Shown here one piece after another: positions 50,711 through 61,732 of a stretch of DNA of 64,000 bases (position 1 is the stretch's first letter; every line of letters begins with the position of its first letter). The DNA is taken from contig NZ_CABVIY010000010.1 in the NCBI RefSeq assembly GCF_902498195.1, forward strand, positions 1-64,000, written 5' to 3'. Below the pieces are notes generated by a model. The model searched no databases, was not told the origin of the DNA, and saw only the letters and a list, made by a program, of their open reading frames with translations. The stretch comes from Pseudomonas fluorescens (GTDB taxonomy: Bacteria > Pseudomonadota > Gammaproteobacteria > Pseudomonadales > Pseudomonadaceae). The translations under genes and the position numbers were made by a program.

Positions 50711-52681
50711 ATGGCCGGGCTAATTCCCCAGAGCTTTATTGACGACCTTCTGAACCGCACCGACATCGTCGACGTGGTCAGCTCGCGCCTGCAACTGAAA
50801 AAAGCCGGCAAGAACCACACGGCCTGCTGCCCGTTTCACAAAGAGAAAACCCCGTCCTTCAGCGTCAGCCCCGACAAACAGTTCTATTACTGTTTCGGCT
50901 GCGGCGCGGGCGGCAATGCCCTCGGCTTCATCATGGACCACGACAACCTGGATTTCCCCCAGGCTGTCGAAGAATTGGCCAAAGCCGCCGGCATGGAAAT
51001 CCCTCGCGAAGAGAGTGGTCGTTCGCACAAGCCGCGACAGCCGACCGATTCGCCGCTGTACCCGCTGCTCACCGCCGCCGCCGACTTCTACCGTCAAGCC
51101 CTGAAAAGCCATCCGGCGCGAAAAGCTGCCGTGGATTACTTGAAAGGGCGCGGCCTGACTGGCGAAATCGCCCGGGACTTCGGCCTCGGCTTTGCTCCGC
51201 CTGGCTGGGACAATCTGTTCAAGCACCTGAGCAGCGACACCCTGCAACAAAAGGCCATGATCGATGCCGGCCTGCTGATCGAGAACGCCGAAACGGGCAA
51301 GCGTTACGATCGCTTTCGCGATCGCGTGATGTTCCCCATCCGCGATAGCCGTGGACGCATCATTGCCTTCGGCGGCCGGGTGCTTGGGGACGACAAGCCG
51401 AAATACCTGAACTCGCCCGAAACGCCGGTTTTTCACAAAGGCCAGGAACTCTATGGCCTGTATGAAGCCCGCAAGAATAATCGCAACCTCGACGAAATAA
51501 TCGTCGTCGAAGGCTACATGGACGTCATCGCCCTGGCCCAGCAAGGGCTGCGCAATGCTGTCGCGACCCTCGGCACCGCCACCAGTGAAGAACACCTGAA
51601 GCGACTGTTCCGCGTCGTGCCCAGCGTATTGTTCTGTTTCGACGGCGACCAGGCCGGTCGAAATGCCGCCTGGCGCGCCCTGGAAGCGACACTGTCGAGC
51701 CTGCAGGACGGACGCCGCGCTCGATTCCTGTTTCTGCCCGAAGGCGAAGACCCGGATACCTTGATCCGCTCCGAAGGCACCGACGCCTTCCGCGCGCGGA
51801 TCAATCAGCATGCACAGCCACTGGCGGATTATTTCTTCCAGCAACTGACTGAAGAAGCCGATCCGCGCTCGCTCGAAGGCAAGGCCCACATGGCCACCCT
51901 CGCCGCGCCGCTGATCGACAAAGTACCGGGTGCCAACCTGCGCACCCTGATGCGCCATCGCCTGCTGGAAATCACCGGATTGAGCGGTGAAGCGGTCAGC
52001 CAGCTGGTGCACAGCGCGCCCCAGGACGCGCCGCCAACCTATGACCCGGGCATGGATTACGACGCCATGCCGGATTACGCCGACTTCCACCAACCCCAGG
52101 AAGCCTATGCGCCCCAGCAGGAATGGACGCCGAAGAAACCCGGTGCCGGCGGCAAGAAATGGGACAAGAAACCCTGGAGCAAGAACGGCAAGCGCGGTGA
52201 TCGCGACGAGCCCTATGCCCCACGCACGCCAGTGGCGGTAGAAGCGCCGACGCTTATCGCATTGCGCACGCTCATCCATTACCCGCAACTGGCCGGCAAG
52301 GTCGAGAGTGCCGATCATTTTGCCAACGAGAGCAACACCTACGCCCAGGTACTAATCGCCCTGATCGAGGCTGTGCAGAAAAATCCTCAGCTAAACTCTA
52401 TTCAGTTGATGGCCCGTTGGCACGGTACCGAGCAAGGACGCCTGTTGAGGGCACTCGCAGAAAAGGAATGGCTAATTGACGGCGACAACCTTGAACAGCA
52501 GTTTTTAGACACCATAACTAGGTTATCCGCGGGCCAGCACACGCAGACCCTCGACGAACTCATCAAGAAAGCAAGGCAGCCGGGATTATCGGCTGAAGAG
52601 CAAACCCAGATAGCAAAACAGATGCGCGACCTCTTAAAACAGAATGTTTCCGCATCAAACCCGACCTCAACTGGCGCGTGA
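50711..52681 (+). CDS. dnaG: DNA primase
   Basis: DnaG makes RNA primers at the replication fork. The 656-residue protein has the zinc ribbon Cys40-His43-Cys61-Cys64 (CPFHKEKTPSF, FYYCFGCG), a TOPRIM catalytic core (VVEGYMDVIAL, FDGDQAG), and the C-terminal DnaB-binding domain (from about 515). Between core and C-terminus lies a long Pro/Lys/Trp/Gly-rich linker (about 440-510), longer than in E. coli. The ribosome site is weak, fitting the low level of primase. rpoD follows after 67 nt. Confidence 0.97.
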   Translation: MAGLIPQSFIDDLLNRTDIVDVVSSRLQLKKAGKNHTACCPFHKEKTPSFSVSPDKQFYYCFGCGAGGNALGFIMDHDNLDFPQAVEELAKAAGMEIPREESGRSHKPRQPTDSPLYPLLTAAADFYRQALKSHPARKAAVDYLKGRGLTGEIARDFGLGFAPPGWDNLFKHLSSDTLQQKAMIDAGLLIENAETGKRYDRFRDRVMFPIRDSRGRIIAFGGRVLGDDKPKYLNSPETPVFHKGQELYGLYEARKNNRNLDEIIVVEGYMDVIALAQQGLRNAVATLGTATSEEHLKRLFRVVPSVLFCFDGDQAGRNAAWRALEATLSSLQDGRRARFLFLPEGEDPDTLIRSEGTDAFRARINQHAQPLADYFFQQLTEEADPRSLEGKAHMATLAAPLIDKVPGANLRTLMRHRLLEITGLSGEAVSQLVHSAPQDAPPTYDPGMDYDAMPDYADFHQPQEAYAPQQEWTPKKPGAGGKKWDKKPWSKNGKRGDRDEPYAPRTPVAVEAPTLIALRTLIHYPQLAGKVESADHFANESNTYAQVLIALIEAVQKNPQLNSIQLMARWHGTEQGRLLRALAEKEWLIDGDNLEQQFLDTITRLSAGQHTQTLDELIKKARQPGLSAEEQTQIAKQMRDLLKQNVSASNPTSTGA

Positions 52682-52695
52682 GGTCATAGCTCAGG

Positions 52696-52701
52696 TATAA
52701 T
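52696..52701 (+). promoter_or_regulatory. Candidate -10 box upstream of rpoD
   Basis: A perfect TATAAT lies 48 nt before the rpoD start, in the short dnaG-rpoD gap. No good -35 is found 16-18 bp upstream (CTGGCG region), so the promoter is tentative. Confidence 0.35.
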
Positions 52702-52748
52702 CCTCGGCTTGTTTTTTGCCCGCCAAGACCTTCAGTGGATAGGGTGTT

Positions 52749-54596
<1,848 letters not shown>

Positions 54597-54600
54597 TCAC

Positions 54601-54628
54601 AAAACCCCCGGCCCAGGCCGGGGGTTTT
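54601..54628 (+). terminator. Terminator of the rpsU-dnaG-rpoD operon
   Basis: A perfect 13-bp inverted repeat (AAAACCCCCGGCC / GGCCGGGGGTTTT) with a 2-nt loop starts 5 nt after the rpoD stop. It is a classic intrinsic terminator. Confidence 0.95.
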
Positions 54629-54718
54629 GCTTTATGCAGATTAAATCCCCCGCGACTCCCCTTCCGCCGATTTGCCCGTCTACACTCGAAGCATTCCCAG
54701 AGCCATAACGAGACCGTT

Positions 54719-57700
54719 ATGCCCAGACTGCCGACCGTGCTTTTTTTGCTGTCGATGATGACCTGGACCGCAACGGCTGGCGCGCTGACTCTAACCGACG
54801 AAGAACGTAGCTGGCTTGCGGCCCACCCGGATTTACGCCTGGGTGTCGATGCATCGTGGCCCCCCTTCGAGTTCCGCGACGAACAGGGGCGTTACCAGGG
54901 CCTTGCGGCTGACTATATCGACCTGATCCGCAAGCGACTGGCCATCAAGCTCACACCCATTGAGCCCGTGAGCTGGACGGTGGTGCTGGATCAGGCCAAA
55001 AACGGCAAGATCGACCTGTTGCCCGGCATCATGTCGACCCCGGAACGCCAGGCGTTCCTGTCGTTCACCCGTCCTTACCTGGACTTCCCGATTGTGATCC
55101 TGGCCCATGTCGGCGGCCCTCAGCCGCGCAAAATCCAGGAACTGTACGGCCTGAAAATCGCCGTGGTGGAAAACTACGCGCCCCATGAACTGTTGCGCAC
55201 CCACAATCCCGATCTCAATCTGGTAGCCATGCCCAACGTCAGCTCGGCGTTGCAGGCACTGGCGACCGATGAGGTGGATGCCGTGGTGGGCGACCTCGCC
55301 TCCAGCGTCTGGAGCCTGCGCCAGCTCAAGCTGGACGGGCTGTATGTCAGCGGCGAAACCCCCTATCGCTATCAACTGGCGATGGGCGTGCCGCCGGGCA
55401 ACAAGGTGCTGGTGGGCATCCTCGACAAAGTCCTCGCGGACATGACCCCGGCCGAGATCAGCGCCATTCAGGAGCATTGGGTCGGCAACGTCCTCGATCA
55501 CCGGACGTTCTGGTCCGATCTGCTGGTCTATGGCCTGCCTGGATTACTCTTGCTGATCACCGTGCTGGCCGTGGTGATCCGGATCAACCGCCGCCTGAGT
55601 TCGGAAATTGCCCGCCGGGTCGATCTGGAACAGGAACTGCGCAGCAGCGAATATCACTACCGCGGACTGGTGGAGAGCCTGTCGGCCATCGCCTGGGAAG
55701 CGCGGATGAGTGACTTTACCTACAGCTATGTGTCGCCACATGCCGAGGAGTTGCTCGGGTATCCCCTGTCTCACTGGCTGATACCGGGCTTCTGGCGCAA
55801 CATCATCCACCCTGCCGACCTCACCCGCGCACAAAATTTTTGCGATCACGAAGTGTTGGCCGGACGTGATCACAGCCTCGATTACCGGGTCATTACCGCT
55901 GACGGGCGCTGTTTGTGGGTTCGCGATATCGTCAGCCTGATCGAACACGGCCATGAACCGGTCATGCGCGGGCTGATGATCGACATCAGCGAAACGAAAC
56001 GTACCGAAGAAGCGCTGCGTTTGTCGGAGCAGAAATTTGCTTCGGTGTTCCAGCAATGCCCGGACATCCTGGTCATCGCCAGGCTCTCCGACGGCTGCCT
56101 GCTGGAGGTCAACGAAGCGTTCGAAGAACAGATCGGCCTCAGCGCCGAAGAAGTCATCGGCCAGACGGCTACAAATCTCAATATCTGGGGCATTCCCGGT
56201 GTTGGACCGGGTTTATTGCAGCGCTTGCAGGCCGGCAGCATCCGCAACCTGGAAATGCCCTTTCGCCGCAGCAATGGCCAGGTGTTTACCGGCCTGATCT
56301 CGGCCGAACCGTTCGACCTCGATACAACCCCCGCGCTGGTGGTGGTGGTGCGCGATATCACCCAGCTCAAGGAAACCCAGCAGCAGTTGCAGACCTCCGA
56401 AGAGAAATTCGCCAAGGCCTTTCACGCCTCACCGGACGGCTTGCTGCTATCCCGGCAGAGCGATGGCTTGCTGATGGAGGTGAACGAAGGTTTCAGCCGC
56501 ATCACCGGGTTCAACAGCGCGATGTCGGTGGATCGCTCGGCCCTGGACCTGGGGATCTGGGTCAACCTCAATGAACGCAAACAGATGCTCGACCTGCTGC
56601 ACCGCGATGGCTTCGTCCGCGACTTCAGCTGCCATATCCGCCGCAGCGACGGGCAGATCCGGCTCTGCGAAGTGTCCAGTCGTCCACTGCCGATCGGCGA
56701 CGAAGACTGCATGCTGACCATCGCCCGGGACATCACCGAGCGCCACCTGATGCAGGAAAAACTGCAACAGGCCGCGACCGTGTTCGAGAGCACCGCCGAA
56801 GGCGTGTTGATCACCGACACCCAGCAGCACATCAGCGCCGTCAACCGTGCATTTACAGAAATTACCGGTTACAGCGAAAGCGAAGCGCTGGGCCATACCC
56901 CGCGCCTGCTTGCCTCGGGGCTGCATGACAGCGCGTTCTACGCCGCCATGTGGCATCAATTGACCGCCGAAGGGCATTGGCAGGGCGAGATTTCCAACCG
57001 GCGCAAAAACGGCGAGCTGTACCCGAGCTGGCTGACCATCAGCGCCGTGCGCAACCGGGACAAGTTCATCACCCACTTCGTGGCGGTGTTCGCCGACATT
57101 TCCAGCCTCAAGCACGCCCAGGCCAAGCTTGACTACCAGGCCCACCACGACCCGCTGACCGGTCTGCCCAACCGCACGCTGTTCGAGAGCCGTTTGCTGA
57201 CCGCACTCAACACCCAGAAAGAGAACGGGGGCCAGGGCGCCGTATTGTTCCTCGACCTGGACCGTTTCAAACACATCAACGACAGCCTCGGTCACCCGGT
57301 CGGCGACCTCTTGCTCAAGGGCATCGCCGTGCGACTCAAGGAGCAGCTGCGCGATATCGACACCGTGGCACGCCTGGGCGGTGACGAGTTCATCATCCTG
57401 CTGCCCGGCCTGCAGCAACCCAGCGATGCCGACAACATCGCCACCAAGTTGCTCAACTGCTTCACCGCCCCCTTCCAGGCCGGCGAGCATGAGTTCTTCA
57501 TCAGTTCCAGCATCGGCACCAGCCTTTATCCACAGGACGGCTGCGACGTGGCCACGCTGATCAAGAACGCCGACGCGGCGATGTACCGCTCCAAGGCCAA
57601 GGGCCGTAACCGGGTCGAAAGCTATACCTGTGACCTCACCGCGCAAGCCAGTGAACGCGTGGCGCTGGAACATGAACTGCGGCGCGCCATCGAGCGCAAT

Positions 57701-58465
57701 GAGCTGCACCTCTATTACCAGCCGAAAATCAGCCTCGACGACTATCGCCTGGTGGGGGCCGAAGCGCTGATTCGCTGGCGTCACCCGACGTTTGGCGACG
57801 TCCCGCCGGAGCACTTCATTTCCCTGGCCGAAGAAAACGGCATGATCCTGCAAATCGGCGACTGGGTGCTGGAAACCGCCTGCCGCCAACTGCACGAATG
57901 GAACAAGACCTACGTGGGCCTGGGCCCGCTGTCGATCAACCTTGCCGGTGCGCAACTGCGCCAACCGAACCTGCTCGGCCGCATCGAACAGCTGCTCAAG
58001 GACTACCGCCTCAAGCCCGACTTCCTGCAACTGGAAATCACCGAAAACTTCATCATGAGCCAGGCGGAGGAAGCGCTGGCGGTACTGCACCAACTCAAGC
58101 ACCTGGGCGTGCAACTGGCGATCGATGATTTCGGTACGGGCTACTCGTCATTGAGCTACCTCAAGCGCCTGCCTCTGGACATCCTCAAGATCGACCAGTC
58201 GTTCGTTCGAGGATTGCCGGACGATCCCCACGACGCCGCCATCGTGCGCGCGATCATCGCGCTGGGTCGCAGCATGCAATTCACCGTGATTGCCGAAGGG
58301 GTCGAGACGCAGGCGCAGCAACAATTTCTGGCCTTTGAGGGATGTGAGCAGATTCAGGGCTACATCGTCAGCGTGCCCCTGCCCCCCGACGAATTCGCCG
58401 CGACGTTTCTTCGTACAGCCGTAATGGATTTTTCGGATAGCACAGCCGCCAAACCGTCGTTATAA
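54719..58465 (+). CDS. rmcA: RmcA-type PAS/GGDEF/EAL cyclic-di-GMP sensor-phosphodiesterase
   Basis: This is an inner-membrane protein of 1248 residues that should adjust c-di-GMP in response to ligands or redox state. A signal peptide (to about 22) leads a periplasmic SBP_bac_3 domain (about 28-250), then a transmembrane helix (about 262-285), four PAS modules (about 310-805), a GGDEF domain with intact G887-G-D-E-F891, and an EAL domain with E1015-A-L. Both domains look intact by motif. In P. aeruginosa RmcA (same place, next to rpoD; almost equal length) it acts mainly as a phosphodiesterase controlled by phenazine/redox state. The ATG at 54719 begins the signal peptide. A tRNA promoter overlaps its stop. 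Confidence 0.92.
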   Translation: MPRLPTVLFLLSMMTWTATAGALTLTDEERSWLAAHPDLRLGVDASWPPFEFRDEQGRYQGLAADYIDLIRKRLAIKLTPIEPVSWTVVLDQAKNGKIDLLPGIMSTPERQAFLSFTRPYLDFPIVILAHVGGPQPRKIQELYGLKIAVVENYAPHELLRTHNPDLNLVAMPNVSSALQALATDEVDAVVGDLASSVWSLRQLKLDGLYVSGETPYRYQLAMGVPPGNKVLVGILDKVLADMTPAEISAIQEHWVGNVLDHRTFWSDLLVYGLPGLLLLITVLAVVIRINRRLSSEIARRVDLEQELRSSEYHYRGLVESLSAIAWEARMSDFTYSYVSPHAEELLGYPLSHWLIPGFWRNIIHPADLTRAQNFCDHEVLAGRDHSLDYRVITADGRCLWVRDIVSLIEHGHEPVMRGLMIDISETKRTEEALRLSEQKFASVFQQCPDILVIARLSDGCLLEVNEAFEEQIGLSAEEVIGQTATNLNIWGIPGVGPGLLQRLQAGSIRNLEMPFRRSNGQVFTGLISAEPFDLDTTPALVVVVRDITQLKETQQQLQTSEEKFAKAFHASPDGLLLSRQSDGLLMEVNEGFSRITGFNSAMSVDRSALDLGIWVNLNERKQMLDLLHRDGFVRDFSCHIRRSDGQIRLCEVSSRPLPIGDEDCMLTIARDITERHLMQEKLQQAATVFESTAEGVLITDTQQHISAVNRAFTEITGYSESEALGHTPRLLASGLHDSAFYAAMWHQLTAEGHWQGEISNRRKNGELYPSWLTISAVRNRDKFITHFVAVFADISSLKHAQAKLDYQAHHDPLTGLPNRTLFESRLLTALNTQKENGGQGAVLFLDLDRFKHINDSLGHPVGDLLLKGIAVRLKEQLRDIDTVARLGGDEFIILLPGLQQPSDADNIATKLLNCFTAPFQAGEHEFFISSSIGTSLYPQDGCDVATLIKNADAAMYRSKAKGRNRVESYTCDLTAQASERVALEHELRRAIERNELHLYYQPKISLDDYRLVGAEALIRWRHPTFGDVPPEHFISLAEENGMILQIGDWVLETACRQLHEWNKTYVGLGPLSINLAGAQLRQPNLLGRIEQLLKDYRLKPDFLQLEITENFIMSQAEEALAVLHQLKHLGVQLAIDDFGTGYSSLSYLKRLPLDILKIDQSFVRGLPDDPHDAAIVRAIIALGRSMQFTVIAEGVETQAQQQFLAFEGCEQIQGYIVSVPLPPDEFAATFLRTAVMDFSDSTAAKPSL

Positions 58466-58466
58466 T
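58461..58466 (+). promoter_or_regulatory. -10 box of the tRNA gene overlapping the rmcA stop codon
   Basis: A perfect TATAAT, whose central TAA is the rmcA stop, ends 13 nt before the tRNA. A strong -35 is not seen at the expected distance. The GC-rich bases after the box (CCGCG) are typical for stable-RNA promoters. Confidence 0.55.
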
Positions 58467-58479
58467 CCGCGACCTACTG

Positions 58480-58556
58480 GGGCCTATAGCTCAGTTGGTT
58501 AGAGCAGAGGACTCATAATCCTTTGGTCCACGGTTCAAGTCCGTGTGGGCCCACCA
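58480..58556 (+). tRNA. tRNA with CAT anticodon, probably tRNA-Ile2 (lysidine type)
   Basis: The 77-nt cloverleaf is complete: acceptor GGGCCTA / TGGGCCC, D arm GCTC/GAGC, anticodon arm GAGGA-CTCATAA-TCCTT, T arm CACGG/CCGTG, encoded CCA. The anticodon is CAT, used by elongator Met and by Ile2 (where TilS changes C34 to lysidine to read AUA). C4-G69 and C5-G68 in the acceptor are known TilS determinants and match E. coli Ile2, so Ile2 is favoured. It is not initiator Met, since it lacks the three G-C pairs of the anticodon stem and the 1-72 mismatch. Confidence 0.88.
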
Positions 58557-58560
58557 AACA

Positions 58561-58586
58561 AAAAAGCCGCGCATTGCGCGGCTTTT
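58561..58586. terminator. Terminator after the tRNA gene
   Basis: AAAAAGCCGCGCA / TGCGCGGCTTTT forms a tight hairpin with a T-run directly after the CCA end. It can act on both strands, so it also serves the convergent M41-like gene. Confidence 0.9.
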
Positions 58587-58643
58587 GCGTGTCTGGCGCC
58601 TGCTTTCAGATCACCCACTTCTTACCGATTAGTCCCCTGTCAA

Positions 58644-59273
58644 TCAACGAACCTGCAGGGACTCCAATCGCTCGAGCATTTCACGCGTCAATACGACCTC
58701 ATAGGTGTCGGCCGGCCTGCCCCACTGCTCCACCAGCACCATGCGGTTCACCAGTTGCTCTGCAAGTTTGGTAATGGTGTCGGCCAGCGCCTCGACGGTT
58801 TCCTGAGCCCGTATCCACAGGCGATCATTGAGCGCTTTCAACTCGGCCGTGATGCTGTCGGACGATGCGGGATCGGTATCGGGCCAGGTGATGTTGCGCA
58901 GCAGGTGTCGCAGCTCCCTGATTTTTGCGTCATCGCGTTCCGCGCCGAACGCGCCATTGAGGATGGCGGCGGCTTGCGATGTATCGACACGTTTCTTGCG
59001 CGCAGGGGTTGAAGGTAATGTCTGCGCCATCGCGCCGGCGAACAGGACAATGATCCGGGCTTCCAGATAGTCCTTCATCGCCTGCATCGAGGCGATTGAA
59101 CGGGCCAGGGTGATGCAAGCGCCCCCTTTATGCCTAAGGTCCATGGTCACGGCCAGGGTCACGCCACCCGTTTCAAACCCCAGGGTCCGGGCCACGGCAT
59201 AGTGACCCATTTCATGATGGGCGATCTGCAGGGCATGTTCGCGCACAGCGGCAGGCATCTTCTTCACATGCAT
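58644..59273 (-). CDS. Stand-alone M41 (FtsH-peptidase)-like protein without AAA domain
   Basis: I cannot give a function. The 209-residue protein has the zinc motif HExxH as H20-E-M-G-H24, followed by GFETGGVTLAV, GGACIT and a long helix-type region ARIIVLFAGAMAQTL, whose order resembles the FtsH peptidase domain (HEAGH, GVT, then RIAVLLGGRAAEE). The third-ligand aspartate of FtsH has no certain match; Asp in VDTSQAA or ERDDAK are candidates. No signal peptide or transmembrane helix and no ATPase domain are present. GGGAG lies 9 nt before the ATG at 59273. Terminators flank it on both sides, so it is a single-gene unit. Confidence 0.72.
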   Translation of the reverse strand: MHVKKMPAAVREHALQIAHHEMGHYAVARTLGFETGGVTLAVTMDLRHKGGACITLARSIASMQAMKDYLEARIIVLFAGAMAQTLPSTPARKKRVDTSQAAAILNGAFGAERDDAKIRELRHLLRNITWPDTDPASSDSITAELKALNDRLWIRAQETVEALADTITKLAEQLVNRMVLVEQWGRPADTYEVVLTREMLERLESLQVR

Positions 59274-59330
59274 CGCGTCGGATCTCCCGTTCGACTACGA
59301 ATGACTGTAACTGCCCTGAATCTTCACACA

Positions 59331-59357
59331 AAAAAGCCGTGCAATCGCACGGCTTTT
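59331..59357. terminator. Terminator between the M41-like gene and gcd
   Basis: The inverted repeat AAAAAGCCGTGC / GCACGGCTTTTT with a 4-nt loop lies beyond the gcd stop. On the minus strand it ends gcd. Confidence 0.92.
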
Positions 59358-59377
59358 TCTTTCCTGCCTGTCAGCCT

Positions 59378-61732
59378 TTATTTGGGCAAGGCATAGGCAA
59401 TCACATAGTCCCCACGGTCCGTCGACTGACGCGCACCGCCCACCGTCAGCAGGATGTACTGCTTGCCGGTTTTCGGCGAGACGTAGGTCATCGGCCCGGA
59501 CTGGCTGCCCACTGGCAGGCGTGACTTCCAGATTTCATTGCCGTTGCCGGTATCGAAGGCGCGCAGGTAGAAATCCTGGGTGCCGGCGAAGAACAGCAGG
59601 CCCGACTGGGTGGCCAGCGAGGCGCCGAGGGTCGGCATGCCGATCGGGATTGGCAGGTGCATGCGGATGCCCAACGGGCCGGTATCCTGCACGGTGCCGA
59701 CCGGGACTTGCCACATCAGTTTGTGGGTCTTGAGGTCGATGGCGGACATGGTGCCGAACGGTGGTTTCTGGCAGGGAATGCCGACCGCCGAGAGGAAGCG
59801 TTCGCGCATGGCGCCGAACGGCGTGCCTTCCTGCGGTACGACGCCCATTTCGATACCACTGGCCCCGGCGCCGATCTTGTCACGGGGGATCATGTAGTTG
59901 GCCAGGCCCAGGCGCATGTCGTTGACGAACATGTAGTGGCTGTTCGGATCGACCGAGACGCTGCCCCAGTTCATGCCGCCCAACGAACCCGGGAATTGCA
60001 GGGCACGGTCCATGCCCGGCGGCGTGTAGACGCCTTCGTGGCGCATGCCCTTGAACTGGATGCGGCACATCAGCTGGTCGAATGGCGTGGCGCCCCACAT
60101 GTCGGCTTCGGTCAGGGTTTTATTGCCGATGGACGGCATGTCCACCGAGAACGGCTGGGTGGGCGAGTAGCGTTCGCCGGGCACGCTGCCCTGTGGCACC
60201 GGGCGCTCTTCGACACGTGCGATGGGCACGCCGGTTTCACGGTTGAGCAGGAAGATCTCGCCCTGTTTGGTGACTTGCGCCAAGGCCGGTTGCAGGCCGC
60301 CCTTGTCGTCCGGCACGTCGTACAGCAGCGGCTGGGCGGGCAGGTCGAAGTCCCACAGGTCGTGGTGAGTGGTCTGGAAGTGCCAGCGCACCTGGCCGGT
60401 CTTCACGTCGATGGCGACGATGGACGAACTCCATTTGTCATCGAACTCGGTGCGTTGACCGCCGAAAAAGTCCGGGGTGGCGTTACCGGTCGGCAGGTAC
60501 ACCAGGCCGAGTTTGGCGTCGTAGGACATGGCCGACCAGACGTTCGGCGTGCCACGGGTATAGGTCTCGCCGGCCGGCGGGCGTTTGGTGGTGTTCGGGT
60601 TGCCCGGATCCCACGCCCATACCAGCTCACCGCTACGCACGTCGTAGGCACGGACCACACCGGGCGGTTCGCCGGTGGAGTAGTTATCGGCCACGCGACC
60701 ACCGACGATCACCACATCACCCGCGACCAATGGCGTCGAGGTTTGCTGGTAATAACCGGGCTTCACTTCGCCCATGTCGGTGGTCAGGTCGACGGTGCCC
60801 TGGTTGCCGAACGCTTCACACGGCTTGCCGGTTTCGGCATTGATGGCGATCAGGCGGGCATCGCCGGTCGGCAGAAACAGACGTTTCTTACAGGCTGTTG
60901 GCTGGTTGTCTGAAGACGCAGGGGTTTCGGAATAACCCAGGCCACGGCAGCGCTGCCAATTGGGCGCGGTGCCTTGCGGGTCGAACTTCCAGCGCTGGGC
61001 ACCGGTATCGACGTCCAGGGCGAAGACCTTGCCGTAGGCCGTGCACGTGTAGACCGTATCGCCGATTTGCAGCGGGGTGTTCTGGTCTTCGGCGCCAGCG
61101 CCGGTGCTTTGCGGGATGTCGCCGGTGCGGAAGGTCCAGGCCACCTGCAACTTGTCGATATTGCCCTTGTTGATCTGGTCCAGCGCGGCAAAGCGGTTAC
61201 CGGCGGTGGTGTTGCCCCAGTGCGCCCAGTCCTTTTGCTCGGTGCCCGGTGCGACCGGTGTCACGGTCGGTTCGCTGCTGGCCTTGACCACGTGGGTCGG
61301 CACGAACATGTAGGCCATGGTCGCGACGACACCCACGCCCAGGATGCCGGCCAGGCCATAGGCACCACGACCCGCCGTCGCACCCGATGCACGCACCAGC
61401 GTCGGGTAGATCAACGCGACGACCAGGCCGATCACGGCGAACGTCAGCACGCGAGAAACCAGCGGCCAGTATTCGAAACCGGCATCCCACACCGCCCAGA
61501 TCGCCGTCAGGATCAGCGCCAGGCCGTACAGCCAGGCACCTTGCGGCTTACGACGGGCGATCATCACCCCGGAGACCAGCATCGCCAGGCCCATCAACAG
61601 GAAGTACGCACTGCCGCCCAGCGTGATCAGGTAACCACCGCCACCGACCAGGCCAAGCCCGATCAGTGCGATCAGGACACCCAGCCCCGCCAGCAACCAT
61701 TTGCTGCCGGCGGCAGCCCCAGAATTATTCAT
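59378..61732 (-). CDS. gcd: Membrane-bound PQQ-dependent glucose dehydrogenase
   Basis: Gcd oxidises glucose to gluconolactone in the periplasm and passes electrons to ubiquinone, the first step of direct glucose oxidation in Pseudomonas. It has about 784 residues: five N-terminal membrane helices (about 10-145), then an eight-bladed PQQ propeller (DWAHWGNTTAGNRFAALDQI, RCRGLGYSETP, and the W-motif repeats). Related quinate or shikimate enzymes are less likely by length. The ATG at 61732 follows GGGGA by 11 nt; 61750 (ATG) or 61759 (TTG) are alternatives. It is divergent from the Lrp-type regulator. PQQ synthesis genes are not in the window. Confidence 0.9.
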   Translation of the reverse strand: MNNSGAAAGSKWLLAGLGVLIALIGLGLVGGGGYLITLGGSAYFLLMGLAMLVSGVMIARRKPQGAWLYGLALILTAIWAVWDAGFEYWPLVSRVLTFAVIGLVVALIYPTLVRASGATAGRGAYGLAGILGVGVVATMAYMFVPTHVVKASSEPTVTPVAPGTEQKDWAHWGNTTAGNRFAALDQINKGNIDKLQVAWTFRTGDIPQSTGAGAEDQNTPLQIGDTVYTCTAYGKVFALDVDTGAQRWKFDPQGTAPNWQRCRGLGYSETPASSDNQPTACKKRLFLPTGDARLIAINAETGKPCEAFGNQGTVDLTTDMGEVKPGYYQQTSTPLVAGDVVIVGGRVADNYSTGEPPGVVRAYDVRSGELVWAWDPGNPNTTKRPPAGETYTRGTPNVWSAMSYDAKLGLVYLPTGNATPDFFGGQRTEFDDKWSSSIVAIDVKTGQVRWHFQTTHHDLWDFDLPAQPLLYDVPDDKGGLQPALAQVTKQGEIFLLNRETGVPIARVEERPVPQGSVPGERYSPTQPFSVDMPSIGNKTLTEADMWGATPFDQLMCRIQFKGMRHEGVYTPPGMDRALQFPGSLGGMNWGSVSVDPNSHYMFVNDMRLGLANYMIPRDKIGAGASGIEMGVVPQEGTPFGAMRERFLSAVGIPCQKPPFGTMSAIDLKTHKLMWQVPVGTVQDTGPLGIRMHLPIPIGMPTLGASLATQSGLLFFAGTQDFYLRAFDTGNGNEIWKSRLPVGSQSGPMTYVSPKTGKQYILLTVGGARQSTDRGDYVIAYALPK

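Noticed and set aside
58480..58556. Assignment of the CAT tRNA as initiator Met
   Set aside because: The anticodon stem lacks the three consecutive G-C pairs, and position 1 pairs with 72, so it is not the initiator.
58480..59330. Genomic island integrated at the tRNA 3' end
   Set aside because: No integrase gene and no repeat of the tRNA 3' end were seen within the window. A single 630-bp gene between terminators is not enough to call an island.
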